Shown here in pieces: positions 48,571 to 58,669 of a DNA stretch of 64,000 bases. Each line of letters opens with the position of its first letter. The first letter of the stretch is position 1. The stretch is from Panorpa germanica (Eukaryota; Arthropoda; Insecta; Mecoptera; Panorpidae), in contig OY783203.1 in assembly GCA_963678705.1 (NCBI GenBank), forward strand, positions 29,122,535-29,186,534, written 5' to 3'. The notes under the pieces were generated by a model that worked only from the letters and a program-made list of their open reading frames with translations, was not told the origin of the DNA and did not search any database. The translations under genes and the position numbers were made by a program.

Positions 48571-49254
48571 ATGGAATATCGAAACAAAGGTGTAAGACAG
48601 TATGACAGAGTTGAAGAACAGATTGTTCTGAACGGCGTCAATTCTTCCAATGAAGATCAAGCAAGAATATCACCTGACCTAGTTAAATTACCCCAGAATG
48701 GACTAGATATTAAAGTGGATATCACCGAATTAGAGAATGAGCTGGCAGCAAACGCCATTGGATTTCGAGATCTCTTATTTGGACAAACTATGGCTGAAAG
48801 GATGCAAATTATTAGAGAAACCCATTTTCTTGATCGAATAGTATGTTTAGACTTGGCTCATTTTCGAAGCCATAGAATTGTAGGAGTAACCAATGAATTC
48901 GTCAGTTTTAGAGAACTGACTTTGAATGAATGTGAACTTACTACCCTTCAAGGTTTCCTAGAATAACCTAACCTGCTGGCCGTGTCGCTGGAGCTAAATT
49001 ATATAACAGGTGAACTTCATTTGCTACAGAAGAGTCCCTTACTTCGGATTTTGGATATATCACGTAACCCTATTTCGAATTTCAATGAATTAATTCCGCT
49101 AGCAAGTTTTGAACACCTACGCTATTCAGACATTCATAGAATTTATGTATACGATATAGCAATGTGCAGATTAGAAGTTTTCTATGCTATACCCCAATTG
49201 TTATACTTGGATATGTTTGATAGAGCTATGGAAAAAATGGCGAGGGACTTTTAG
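48571..49254 (+). pseudogene. ANP32-like leucine-rich repeat gene, copy 1 (broken)
   Basis: One intronless frame of 228 codons, interrupted by a TAA at 48964-48966. Before the stop it reads an N-terminal region of about 65 residues, then MQIIRETHFLDRI and VTNEFVSFRELTLNECELTT, the first leucine-rich repeats. After the stop the same frame continues LRILDISRNPISNFNELIPL and ends LYLDMFDRAMEKMARDF. The alignment with copies 2 and 4 is continuous across the stop, so it is a nonsense mutation, not an intron. The last codons of the family (DLGF/DLGY) are replaced by a MITE inserted at 49254, whose TA target supplies the present stop. The ATG at 48571 is the only in-frame start before the conserved part. 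It may still make a short N-terminal peptide. Confidence 0.8.
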
Positions 49255-49923
49255 GCCTGTCTCAGTATGGCACCGTATTTAAGCGAATTTCTGCCGGACG
49301 TATTCGGGCTACTACGCTTTACCTATACGAACCATGTAAATGTAATGAGATCGCTCTGGAGCTCTCAGACTGCACGCTACAAAGCAGTTCGAATACGGGC
49401 GGCACTACCTCGCACATTAGAACCGAATAAAGGCGAATTTTATCCAAGCGTTACCACTACTACAACGATACCCTATCCGAACCTTTGTAAATGCAAAAAG
49501 CCGCCTCAGACTGGAGGGGATACCTAAGATCGCCTTTTGTTACGCTGCAATACGGGTCAAATGAAATCTATCGGCGACATGGGTATGTTCTGCATGCAGT
49601 TTATGTTTGCATTTCAGTGAATCATGGACACGGATACCGATACCAATACGATAGAACTAAATTTAAATTCACGCCCACCAGAACTCAGATATATAATAAA
49701 TGCTAAAGTCCCTTTAATACCAGTAGTGTATCGATAAAAATTAAAGTTAAAGTTTGCTCTCATAATAAATTATATAAGTGCTAAAGAACTCCAATACACC
49801 CCCTATTACACGACTACAGACATCTGTGACACACATAGGCGGTTTGCTTTGTAGCTCATTCAATCCGCCGATTTACGTCCAAATACGCCGTCGCTTAAAT
49901 ACGGTCCCATACTGAGACAGGCC
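49254..49923. mobile_element. MITE family V, copy 2 (complete, TA flanks)
   Basis: Inverted ends GGCCTGTCTCAGTATGG (left, then 'CACCGTATTTAAGCG') and the complement at the right enclose 670 bp, with TA on both sides, indicating a Tc1/mariner-like or similar transposase. The interior contains 'CGGGCTACTACGCTTTACC' and 'TTTTTATCGATACACTACTG'-type blocks (complement) shared with copies 1 and 3. It inserted into the 3' end of the ANP32-like copy 1. Open frames inside (49267-49706) are not conserved. Confidence 0.8.
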
Positions 49924-51004
49924 TAATTCTTTCTGTAGAGTAGACTACTGAATTTGGTTATAAATGTAATAATTTTGTAACTTATGACTGTAAAATTAAA
50001 TTTTCATATAAATTGAATTGAAATGAATTGAATATTATTTATGTCTCTAGGCCCATTTAATATCATAATATTACTATAAACATTTGTTATTTTACTAGCT
50101 ATACAGTTTCATCTCTCTTGCCGTTATTTTCCCTTCTTACACTACTAACACCATTCATCTATTTTATACCTTCTTCTTTCCCTGCAGGATTTCTATCAGG
50201 TATACTTCGCTTTCCACCTTCTTCCTACATCTAATCTTAATATACTCTAATGTTTCCTCTGCGTTGCCACACATCCTGCCTGCATCGTTTCTCATCCCCC
50301 GCTCACAATACCTACTGTCCTTTTCTTCATTCTCTAGTCTAAACCTCACGATCTTTTTCTTTTTTTTAACACTGTGTTTTTCTAGGTATTGCGGCAATTT
50401 CCATTTAAATAAATAAATGTTATTATTAAAGTTAAAGTGTGAGTCGAATTCTAAAAAAAATAAAAAATTTCAAAGACAATTTATGAACTTTTATGAAGAT
50501 CGTAGTCTTAGTCAATGATAGACAATGTTCTATACTCGTTATACCTAAGGTGTAAATATTTAAATTATTACGAATTTGATAGCATTATGATATTCATATA
50601 ATACTCGAATTATAATATTGATTACAATTTTATTGTTAGCAATAGTAAATGTACAGTTCAATAAAATATTTGATTAGTGGTTTATAAGCTGTACAAAATC
50701 AACACCAATGAATAAAAGATTTTTGTTGATTCAATTTAATCAATATGCGAGATCATTTCGGTGCTTTTGAGTTCTGTTGTTGATTTCTATTTACGAGGCA
50801 GTAGTCGGGTACGACAAAAACCTTTTGAAATAAAGCAATAATTGTGCCTTTACTGTTGGTGTTGAACTAAATAAATATGGCAATACCAGCTCGTCATTTC
50901 ATTCAATAAAGTTAAAGTGATAAGAGTCGTGAGTGCCCAGTTAAGTACTTGTTTTCTAGTACTTGTGTATTATTTTGGAAGTGACATCTAAAGATCTTCA
51001 CAGC
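49924..51004. other. spacer with a retroelement fragment; start of duplicated block
   Basis: AT-rich spacer containing the retroelement fragment at 50164-50397. From about 50646 ('AATAAAATATTTGATTAGTG') the sequence is closely repeated at about 54710, marking the left edge of the block that duplicated to give ANP32-like copy 4. No gene of its own. Confidence 0.6.
50164..50397 (-). pseudogene. non-LTR retroelement C-terminal fragment
   Basis: The minus strand reads RFRLENEEKDSRYCERGM followed by MCGNAEETLEYI and a Cys, resembling the conserved Arg/Glu-rich and CxxC...E motif at the C-terminus of certain insect non-LTR reverse-transcriptase proteins. No upstream reverse-transcriptase core is present. 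A similar fragment, on the other strand, is at 6415-6480. Confidence 0.4.
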
Positions 51005-51706
51005 ATGGCGGGTAATGGCGGATTTCATGACGAGGACAATTTTTTCCCCAACCGCAGAGGAAATCGAAATGAAGAACACGAAAATGTTGATCCAGACTTA
51101 CAAAATGGTGCAGTAGCCTTTCGAGTTGAAATCAATGAAAACAGAATTGATTACATAGCTATTCCAGAGGCGGAGGAGCATCATTATCTGCCTTCCATTG
51201 CTAGCAGAATGGAAGTTATTAGGGAAGAAAATGTGATTGAAGAAATGTTAAGTTTAACTTTGGTTGGTTACGAGGGTAGTTCACTTAATGGAGTTATAAC
51301 CAGACAATTCATAAATCTTATGGATGTTAATTTGCATGGTGTCCAACTTACTACTCTTGAGGGTTTTCCAGCGTTGCCTAATCTTAGGAGATTAGATTTG
51401 AGCCTTAATTTACTGTATGATGGCTTTGAACTATTATTGAACTGTCGTCTACTTCAATTTTTAGATATTTCCCAGAACTTAATTCATAATTTTGATGATT
51501 TACTTCCGCTTCGAAATTTAAGGATCCTTCAATATTTATGCGTTCTTCCACGTCGATTACGTGCTCCAGATGAGTTCCACGACAGGTTGCCGGACGCTGT
51601 TTTTAATAGTTTAGTGCACTTACAATATTTAGATATGCGCGATAGAAACGGAACCGAAATAGAAATGAAGGATATAGAAGAAGATCTTGGATTTAAATTT
51701 GTTTAG
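51005..51706 (+). CDS. ANP32-like leucine-rich repeat protein, copy 2
   Basis: An intact intronless gene of 233 residues. Residues 1-70 are acidic and Asn-rich without a recognised domain. Residues 75-205 are leucine-rich repeats: ITRQFINLMDVNLHGVQL, FPALPNLRRLDLSLNLL, LLQFLDISQNLIHNF and LRNLRILQYL, then a capping VFNSLVHLQYLDMRDRNG. The order, spacing and cap match the N-terminal domain of ANP32 (acidic nuclear phosphoprotein 32), in which the repeats bind proteins such as histones and PP2A. The long acidic tail of ANP32 is absent; the protein ends DLGFKFV. There is no signal peptide, so it is probably intracellular. The ATG at 51005 follows CAGC, as in copy 4, and starts the paralogous alignment. 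It is close to copy 4 in sequence. The function is inferred only at family level. Confidence 0.85.
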   Translation: MAGNGGFHDEDNFFPNRRGNRNEEHENVDPDLQNGAVAFRVEINENRIDYIAIPEAEEHHYLPSIASRMEVIREENVIEEMLSLTLVGYEGSSLNGVITRQFINLMDVNLHGVQLTTLEGFPALPNLRRLDLSLNLLYDGFELLLNCRLLQFLDISQNLIHNFDDLLPLRNLRILQYLCVLPRRLRAPDEFHDRLPDAVFNSLVHLQYLDMRDRNGTEIEMKDIEEDLGFKFV

Positions 51707-51799
51707 AATATTACTTTGATTAAATATGTATATAGTTTGATTATAGAGTTATTGAATTTGTAAATTAAAATTGTAAAGTAAATGTAAGTTATTTAAGTA

Positions 51800-51805
51800 A
51801 ATAAA
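51800..51805 (+). terminator. likely poly(A) signal of ANP32-like copy 2
   Basis: AATAAA 94 bp after the stop; the same motif lies at 55866-55871 after copy 4. Confidence 0.5.
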
Positions 51806-52423
51806 TTGAGTAATATTAATTAACACAAAAGTGCTATTTAAATGTGTAAAAGGAAAGCTAAGGTGGAAGTTAAGACGCATTTTACTGATGTAACCTTTCT
51901 TCATATTTTATTTATAAATTGTTGATTATGAGTCACTTTATCTCAATCGACATCAAATAGAAACGTTCTGCTCCTATCTGCAACAAAAGTATCTTCATTT
52001 CTTACACTTAAATTGGTATTTTATATCATCGTTCGAAATAAATGTTTGAAGTTGCACCAGTGAAGAAGCTCCATTAAATTTTGAGTTTTCATTTACTCTG
52101 AAAATATAGTTATTGTGAATTTAACATTATTATAAATTCCTTTGCTTATAAATTTTTAAACTATAGACTTATTGTAAAATGTGAACAATCGTCTCTTAAC
52201 AAAATAGTTCAGCTTTATTAAATAAACACTTTTGTTGATACAATTTTACATTATAAAAGTTTATTCTTTACTTTCAATTCAATTCTTCATTTTGTAAGAC
52301 TAGTAACAAGTTACAAACCGCACGCTGTCGGTCTGTTCCATCAACGTTCAGCTGAAGCACCACGCGGACACGTGGGATTAATTGTGTATTGTGGAAATAG
52401 TGTTTGTAAAAAATCTACTAATC
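51806..52423. other. spacer between ANP32-like copies 2 and 3 (duplicated at 55900-56350)
   Basis: Non-coding. Long blocks such as 'CCATTAAATTTTGAGT' and 'TTATAAATTC' plus 'AACTATAGACTTATTGTAAA' recur at 55996-56335 in the same order, showing that copies 2 and 3 moved as one block. It holds the presumed promoter of copy 3; the GC-richer stretch at about 52318-52375 is a candidate transcription start area. Confidence 0.6.
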
Positions 52424-53053
52424 ATGGATAGGGACGATATTCCCTTGGAGACCAGTGAAGAGGAAGGTTTTGTAGTAATTAAAAGGGCATTCGAGCCTTT
52501 AATCGATAAGATAGACGAGAACGAAGGCCCTCTCCCTTACCTAGAAAAAAGTATGGCAGAAGCAACGACTATTGCTAGAAGTTGCAAACATATTAGTGAA
52601 GTGACAGCTTTAAATTTAAACATGTGTCGCAGTGACAACATAAGTGGACTGACTAATGAATTTACACATCTTCAAGATCTTTGTCTTAATGATATTGGAC
52701 TTCAAAGTATCATAAATTTTCCGTCATTGCCATCTCTCAAAAGGCTCTCACTGAGATTTAACAATCTAACTACTGGACTTAAAGCTTTAAAGTCGTGTCA
52801 CTCACTCATGTTTCTAGATTTATCTGGCAATCCATTGAGTACCTTCGACGCATTAACACCACTTCAGTCTTTAAAGACACTAAAGTATTTAGACCTTTTC
52901 AATATTAAATTACGTAATATTTTGCTACACAGAGATAAGGTATTCAAACTTATAGAATCATTACGTTACTTGGATACGTTCGACAAAAATTTGGTAAAAG
53001 TAACACGGAAAAAAATAATAAAAGATCTTCAATTTGAACCTATTGGGTTATAA
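52424..53053 (+). CDS. ANP32-like leucine-rich repeat protein, copy 3
   Basis: An intact intronless gene of 209 residues and the clearest ANP32 relative. After an acidic N-terminus (ETSEEEGFVVI) and about 60 further residues come LTNEFTHLQDLCLNDIGL, FPSLPSLKRLSLRFNNL, LMFLDLSGNPLSTFDAL and LKYLDLFNIKL, then RDKVFKLIESLRYLDTFD, which parallels the ANP32 cap (YLDLFN...VFKLLPxLTYLD). The usual acidic tail is missing; the protein ends DLQFEPIGL. There is no signal peptide or membrane segment. The ATG at 52424 is the first Met in frame after a stretch open from 52382. It is divergent from copies 2 and 4 and has its own decayed duplicate at 56351. The lack of introns suggests origin by retrocopying, which the sequence does not prove. 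Confidence 0.88.
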   Translation: MDRDDIPLETSEEEGFVVIKRAFEPLIDKIDENEGPLPYLEKSMAEATTIARSCKHISEVTALNLNMCRSDNISGLTNEFTHLQDLCLNDIGLQSIINFPSLPSLKRLSLRFNNLTTGLKALKSCHSLMFLDLSGNPLSTFDALTPLQSLKTLKYLDLFNIKLRNILLHRDKVFKLIESLRYLDTFDKNLVKVTRKKIIKDLQFEPIGL

Positions 53054-53305
53054 AACTTGCCGTAAATCGATTTAAATAAGTATATAGTGATGGTAAACCT
53101 GTCCGAGAAAGAACACTTGTGAAGTCATTTATTTGAACTAGGATATAATTACTACGAGCTGGAAAGATGAACCTATGAATAGCATCATTATCAAACCAAA
53201 ATTTTCAAACATATAATTTTTTTATTTATATTTTATTTGTACTATGTATCAGTAAACATTTCAACTAAATTTGGGTGGAATCCTTACTTTTCGGTATTTA
53301 CTGTC

Positions 53306-53311
53306 AATAAA
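53306..53311 (+). terminator. likely poly(A) signal of ANP32-like copy 3
   Basis: AATAAA about 250 bp after the stop codon. Confidence 0.45.
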
Positions 53312-54124
53312 ATAAGATCAAATACCATGTATTAAACTGATAGAAACAAAATTATTAATTTAAATACATTAATTTATAAAGAAAAATATTGAGTTTTATT
53401 TGTAATTTATAAGAGGAAATTTTCGTATCAACCTTTCTTCAAAACTAGTTTTGCTACTACAACTAAGATCTGGACCGATGGTGACACCAGGAGACTACGA
53501 CCAGACCCTTCTGCGCAGACCACCGTGACCCTGCTACGCAATAACACTTTATAATAATTATATAAAAGTGATAAATATTTCACTTGCCTCACCGATTCCT
53601 TGATGCATTACCAGGCCCGGATTTGAGGGAGGGCAGGTGGAGCTACTACCCCGGGACCTCCACAATAGAGATAAAAGCAATAGATTTTTGAAAGACTTGA
53701 CGGAAGAAATTGCTCCTTTATTCGGAAAATAATTAGGGGCTAGTTGCTTCTCAAAAAACATAAACTCATGTATTATTTAACGTAATATTTTTTACTTAAC
53801 GTTTCATTTGGTTATTTACCGAAGTTTAACATAATTCTGATATATTGTCAGTAAATAAATACTTTATTATTATTAAATTATTTAATCTTGAACAGTTTCA
53901 CGCTTGCTAGCTTGCCTTGACCTGATTGCAAGGTTCGTTTTCTATTTCTCAAATAGAAATTGTCTTGCCGTGGAAATGTCACACTTGTTAGCTTACTACA
54001 ACCTAATTAAAGTTACATTGACACTGAGAACATTAGCGGCTTAGAAAGATATTTTACAACGTCAAAAGACATAAATTTCATCAAAAATAACTTTAAATTT
54101 TGTAGAAGAATTCCTCTTAGTATC
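53312..54124. other. spacer with one possible hAT-type end
   Basis: No gene. 'CAGGCCCGGATTTGAGGG' at about 53611, followed by 'CCCCGGGACC', looks like the terminus of a hAT-type MITE, but no partner end was found. Confidence 0.4.
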
Positions 54125-54582
54125 TGTAACTTAGTGGTTAGAATTTTCAGAGCAAGCCGACTCCTGTGTGGTTTGCATGTGTTGTATGACAATACATACC
54201 ACGTACTGATACTACAGTACGCCAAGTCAAACTTGTGTACTGCAGGGTGTATTTGAGTTGTTTTGCTCTAACATAATTTATCATGAGAGAACACTTTTAC
54301 TTTAATTTTTATCGATACACCACTGTTATGAAAGTGACTATTGCAGTTCCTTCCAGTTTGAGACGGCTGATTGCATTTACAAGGTTAAGATAGGTTTAAC
54401 GTTGTAGCATGTATTTGCTGGGATAAAATTCGCTTAAATACACTTCCAGTATGAGAGCTACGTATCGCTCGTATTCGGACGGCTTTGTCGCTTACAGTGT
54501 GCGAGGGTTCATGATATTTACAGGGTTCGGATAGGTAAAGCGTAGTAGCGCGTACATGTCCGCTTGTAATGTGCGACAGGCC
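54125..54582 (-). mobile_element. MITE family V, copy 3
   Basis: It shares 'AGTGGTTAGAATTTTCAGAG', 'TTTATCGATACACCACTG' and 'GGGTTCGGATAGGTAAAG' with copy 1, and ends in 'CGACAGGCC', matching the terminus of copy 2. The opposite terminus is not evident. It lies between the two duplicated ANP32-like blocks. Confidence 0.6.
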
Positions 54583-55005
54583 TTTGTTACATGACATACA
54601 ATATTAACAGTTTGCACTTGTTGCATCTACATATAGGAAGTATACTTTATATTATTATTGCAATTAAATGTTGGAAATATTTAAACATAATTATTACTGA
54701 TACAATCATACAATAAAATATTTGATTAGTGGTTTATAAACTGTACAAAATCAACATCAATGAATAAAAGATTTTTGTTGATTCAATTTAAACAATAGGC
54801 GAGATCATTTCGGTGTCTCAGAGTTCTGAAACGCAGAGCCCGTGTACGTTTAAAGCGTAGTGATTGCCTATCCCATAATTGTGCATTTATTGTTGGTGTT
54901 GAAGTAAATAACAGCTCATCATTTCATTCAATATTGTTAAACAATCGTCAGTGCTAATTTCGTGATCATTTTGTGTATCAAGTGATAGAAAAAAATCCTA
55001 ACAGC
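54583..55005. other. 5' flank of ANP32-like copy 4 (duplicate of 50646-51004)
   Basis: From about 54710 it is strongly similar to the flank of copy 2, including 'GTTTATAAACTGTACAAAAT' and 'CGAGATCATTTCGGTG', up to the ATG. It probably carries the promoter and 5' untranslated region shared by both copies. Confidence 0.6.
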
Positions 55006-55737
55006 ATGGACCGTAATGACAGATGGAATGACGACGTTCCTTGTTTAGAGAACTACGACGATGAAAATAAAGAGAAAATCGACTTAAGTGTGGCCGAAGG
55101 AAAAACCGAAGTCGTAGGCAAAAATGACAAGGAAATACTCATTCTAGTAAATGGCGTGAGAATAAATGACGCCAATCAATCCGAACCTAAACGCAAAGTA
55201 ATTACATTCCCGAGATGGGTTGATAGTTCGCCTTCCTTGAATAGAAGATTGGAAATAATTAGGCAAGAATATCTGATTGAAGAAACGACAAAATTAAGTT
55301 TCTTAGGCTGTCGCGGTACTATAATTCCGGACCTACTCAATACATTCGTAAATCTTATGCATCTAAATTTGCAAGGTGTCAACCTTTCTGTTCTTGTAGA
55401 TTTTCCGGCGTTGCCTAATCTCCGACGACTCAATTTGAGCAATAATATACTTTGTAATGGCTTTCAATCCTTATTGAATTGTCCTCAACTTCAATTTATA
55501 GACATTTCACGAAACGCTATTACTACTTTTGAAAACTTACGTCCACTTGGATTTTTAAGAAACCTACAATGTTTAGGTCTTATTCCACAACGCATGCCTT
55601 TTACATATGAGACCCTCGATGAATTGCATGATACCTTGTTCGATATTATGCCACATTTACAATATATAGATAAGACGAGTAGAATTGGCATTATAATGTT
55701 ACCAGAGATAGCAAACGATCTTGGATATTTAGTATAA
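55006..55737 (+). CDS. ANP32-like leucine-rich repeat protein, copy 4
   Basis: An intact intronless gene of 243 residues, paralogous to copy 2. A charged N-terminal region of about 85 residues precedes LLNTFVNLMHLNLQGVNL, FPALPNLRRLNLSNNIL, LQFIDISRNAITTFENL and LRNLQCLGLIPQRM, then a cap with IMPHLQYIDKTSRIG. It ends EIANDLGYLV, with no acidic tail. The N-terminal region differs from that of copy 2 far more than the repeats do, so the two have diverged unevenly. The ATG at 55006 lies at the position equivalent to the copy 2 start. Intracellular by absence of a signal peptide; the molecular role is unknown beyond a protein-binding repeat domain. Confidence 0.85.
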   Translation: MDRNDRWNDDVPCLENYDDENKEKIDLSVAEGKTEVVGKNDKEILILVNGVRINDANQSEPKRKVITFPRWVDSSPSLNRRLEIIRQEYLIEETTKLSFLGCRGTIIPDLLNTFVNLMHLNLQGVNLSVLVDFPALPNLRRLNLSNNILCNGFQSLLNCPQLQFIDISRNAITTFENLRPLGFLRNLQCLGLIPQRMPFTYETLDELHDTLFDIMPHLQYIDKTSRIGIIMLPEIANDLGYLV

Positions 55738-55865
55738 CCTTTAATATAATAATAATATTTTAATAATATTTTAAGTATATAATGAATGATATATTTATAA
55801 ATTCACTATATAATATAATGAATTTATAAATTAAAATTTTAAAATAAATTTACGTTATTTAAGTA

Positions 55866-55871
55866 AATAAA
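55866..55871 (+). terminator. likely poly(A) signal of ANP32-like copy 4
   Basis: AATAAA 129 bp after the stop, equivalent in context to 51800-51805. Confidence 0.5.
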
Positions 55872-56350
55872 TTAAGTAATAATAATTGACAGAAAAATCC
55901 CATTTAATGTATAAAAGGAAAAGCTAAGGTGAAATGGTACGTGTTTCATATTCTAGTGAGAAATTGGTCATTATTCGTTATTTAATATTTATCCATATCA
56001 AATAGAAACATGCTTTCTGCTCCTAACTGCAACAGAATTATCTTCATTTCTTACACTAAGGTGTATTTTATATCATCGTTCTGACTAAATGTTGGAAGTT
56101 GCATCACTGAAGATACTCCATTAAATTTTGAGTATTCATTTACTCTAAAAATATAGTTATTGTGAATTTAACATTATTATAAATTCTTTTACTTATACGT
56201 TTTTAAACTATAGACTTATTGTAAACAATTGTAAAATGTGAACAATCATATCTAAACAAAATAGTTTAGCTTTATTAAATAAACACATTTGTATTTTTAT
56301 TAAATAAACAATTTTACATTATAAAAGTTTATTCTGTAGATCTTCTCATC

Positions 56351-56541
56351 ATGAATAGTGACAGTGTTCTATTGGAGTCCAGTGAAGAAGACGACGGTTT
56401 CTTAGTAGTTTACCATGTAGCCAATCTATGCCTAATCAGGCAGACAAACAGGAAGTATCCATAGCTGACGCAATGGATACTGTTAGGAGAATCCAATATA
56501 CTCGTCTTAATGAATTTAAACATCTTGATTACGTTTAGCTA
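56351..56541 (+). pseudogene. ANP32-like copy 5, decayed duplicate of copy 3
   Basis: The start MNSDSVLLESSEEDDGFLVV parallels the N-terminus of copy 3 (acidic SEEEGFVVI motif). After a small deletion and frame change a second piece reads SIADAMDTVRRIQ, parallel to KSMAEATTIAR, and the match ends at about 56541. All leucine-rich repeats are missing. The flank at 55996-56350 matches the flank of copy 3, confirming origin by block duplication and later deletion. Confidence 0.75.
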
Positions 56542-56666
56542 GGTTTAATTTTTTTTAAATATATTTTTATCTCATTTTATTTCTAAAGCATAGTAGGTGT
56601 GAATGACTCTTTAGTGTTTCCGTTTAATGGGGATTCCAAATTTGATGATGCGACACTGGTAATGCA

Positions 56667-57095
56667 TAGGTTTGTGAACCATCCCTTAATTTCTATAAAA
56701 CTGGGTAATTAAAATAAAAATATTGATAAAGTTGGCTATCAGGACCTCAAATGTTCAATTATTGTTTAAAAACTCGCTATATTTTACCAGATATTAACAA
56801 TTAAAAAAGCGTTTTTTCCCCTTATTTAATCCAACGTTATAGAAAATTTCAAGACACGTAACGTCACGCCCGCTACATTGCTATCTCTTTTATATTACAG
56901 AGCGTAAAAGAGATAACATACTTAACCCAGAACGCTTATCCTTATAATAAGTAACTCACCTATACCTCAATAGTGTGACATGTTGCGTCATAAATATGGC
57001 TGACATATGTAGCGCTAAAACTACAATTCCAATTTTTAATTGCTATATCTCCGTCAACATTTAGATATTTAATAAAATAAACACGCCAATATACA
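56667..57095. mobile_element. MITE family G, copy 5 (right end lost)
   Basis: It resembles the left four-fifths of copy 4, with 'CTTAATTTCTATAAAACTG', 'ACAGAGCGTAAAAGAGATA' and 'AGCGCTAAAACTACAATTC', and stops at 'CACGCCAATATACAT'. The left terminus is degenerate. Confidence 0.7.
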
Positions 57096-58147
57096 TATAC
57101 TAGAGTGTACCACCGTCTTTTTGGCGTGTATGATTTGAATCCAATAAAATAATTCGTAATTACATTTCATATTTAACTCTATTTTTAAATTGATATAATA
57201 AACTCGCTCAATAATAAATTGACTAAGAAAATATATTTTTTTTATCAAAATAAAAAATATTTTAAATTTATGCGTTATTTGACCAACTTTTTTTCAAAAT
57301 TTGGGATTTTTTTTTTCGATTCGTAAATAAGTTACCAAGGTTAGCCTATATACAAAATTTCAACTTTCTAGCACAATTTTTACTCTCGGCATATACTGCC
57401 CCCAAATAAAATTTTGAAATTTTGAATTTTTTTTATTAATAATATACTTAATTATTCTAAAATCCAGAATATGAACTTTCTCCAAAATTCCCTACCGGGC
57501 CCCCAAATTTCTTCAACTTTTTCAATTTTTGAATCTCTAATTTTTGAGAAATGTCAGCATTGGCAATACCTTAATACTAATATAAATATCTGGTAAACAC
57601 AGTTACAAATATTTTACGTAGGAAATATTATAGGTTATTAGATAATAAAAGAATTATTAAAAACGTAAAATATTTGACATAAATAATACATGACATCACA
57701 TAAAAGACATGAATAAAAGTACAGCAAAAGTATTGCCGACAACACTGCTTCTTGCTGTCAATCTTAACGTGTAAGTTAAATTATTAAAAGCTGTAAAATG
57801 TTTCTCCTGTAGAAACAACACATCTTAAAGAATTAAAGATGTTTGTTTACTGCAGATTGAAACATTATTACAAACTTTCTAGCATCTACAAAGCTAGTAG
57901 TTTGGTATACGACAAATCTACTCTCATCATGCAGATGTACCATTTTGGATTCAAATGATAATTATAAGCTTTGTACGAATATGAGAAGACAATCGGTGTT
58001 AGTGAAGCTATAAATTGTCACTTAATAGAAGCTATATGATAGAAGCGCCAGCCGGCAATGGTTTTACTTTTTAAATTGTTTATGTAGTGTCATTAACAAA
58101 TTACCATTGCCAACGGGGTGCCATAACGCAGTGCTGACATCTGTTAA
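57096..58147. other. 1.05 kb spacer between inverted family G copies
   Basis: AT-rich; no gene, transposase or terminal repeats recognised. It is bracketed by truncated copies of family G in opposite orientation. Confidence 0.4.
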
Positions 58148-58505
58148 TGGGCTGTCCCCATTTTTTAGTGGTCGAGTTGATTGAAATTGATGTTAATAAA
58201 TGTGTATTGGCGTGTCTATTTTATTAAATATATAAATGTTGACGGAGATATAGTAATTACAAATTTGAATTGTAGTTTTAGCGCTAGAAATAGTCAACTA
58301 TATTTGTATGACGTCAAATGCATTTGAACGTCAGTTATTTGTTGAGTAGGTAATGTTTTGTAGCTGTTGGTAGTCGACATAATTAAGTCAAGTCAAAGAA
58401 TAATAAGTTTTTATTTTATTTAATCCTGTTACGGCAGACATACTATTGGAATTTTATTGTTCCTTGAAATAGCTGTAAATAATATTTGATATTTTGATAT
58501 ATAAG
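58148..58505 (-). mobile_element. MITE family G, copy 6 (left end lost)
   Basis: Complement of copies 1 and 4: it begins TGGGCTGTCCCCATTTTTTA and contains 'TTGTAGTTTTAGCGCTAG' and 'AATAACTGACG' (complement). It breaks off at about 58505. Confidence 0.75.
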
Positions 58506-58669
58506 GAGGTATTTTTGATGATAATTGACGAGAAATAAAATTATATATTGAAAGTTTTATAAAAGTTACCAAGCACAAAGATGACAAATATTAATGATGA
58601 TAAACTAAGGTACATGAATACCTTAAACGAAGACGCAGTGATTCAAGGCGCGAGATTCAAATAGATATA

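Noticed and set aside
49267-49706. Open frames of 71-86 codons after the first ANP32-like copy
   Set aside because: They lie within a terminal-inverted-repeat MITE and are not maintained in its related copies.
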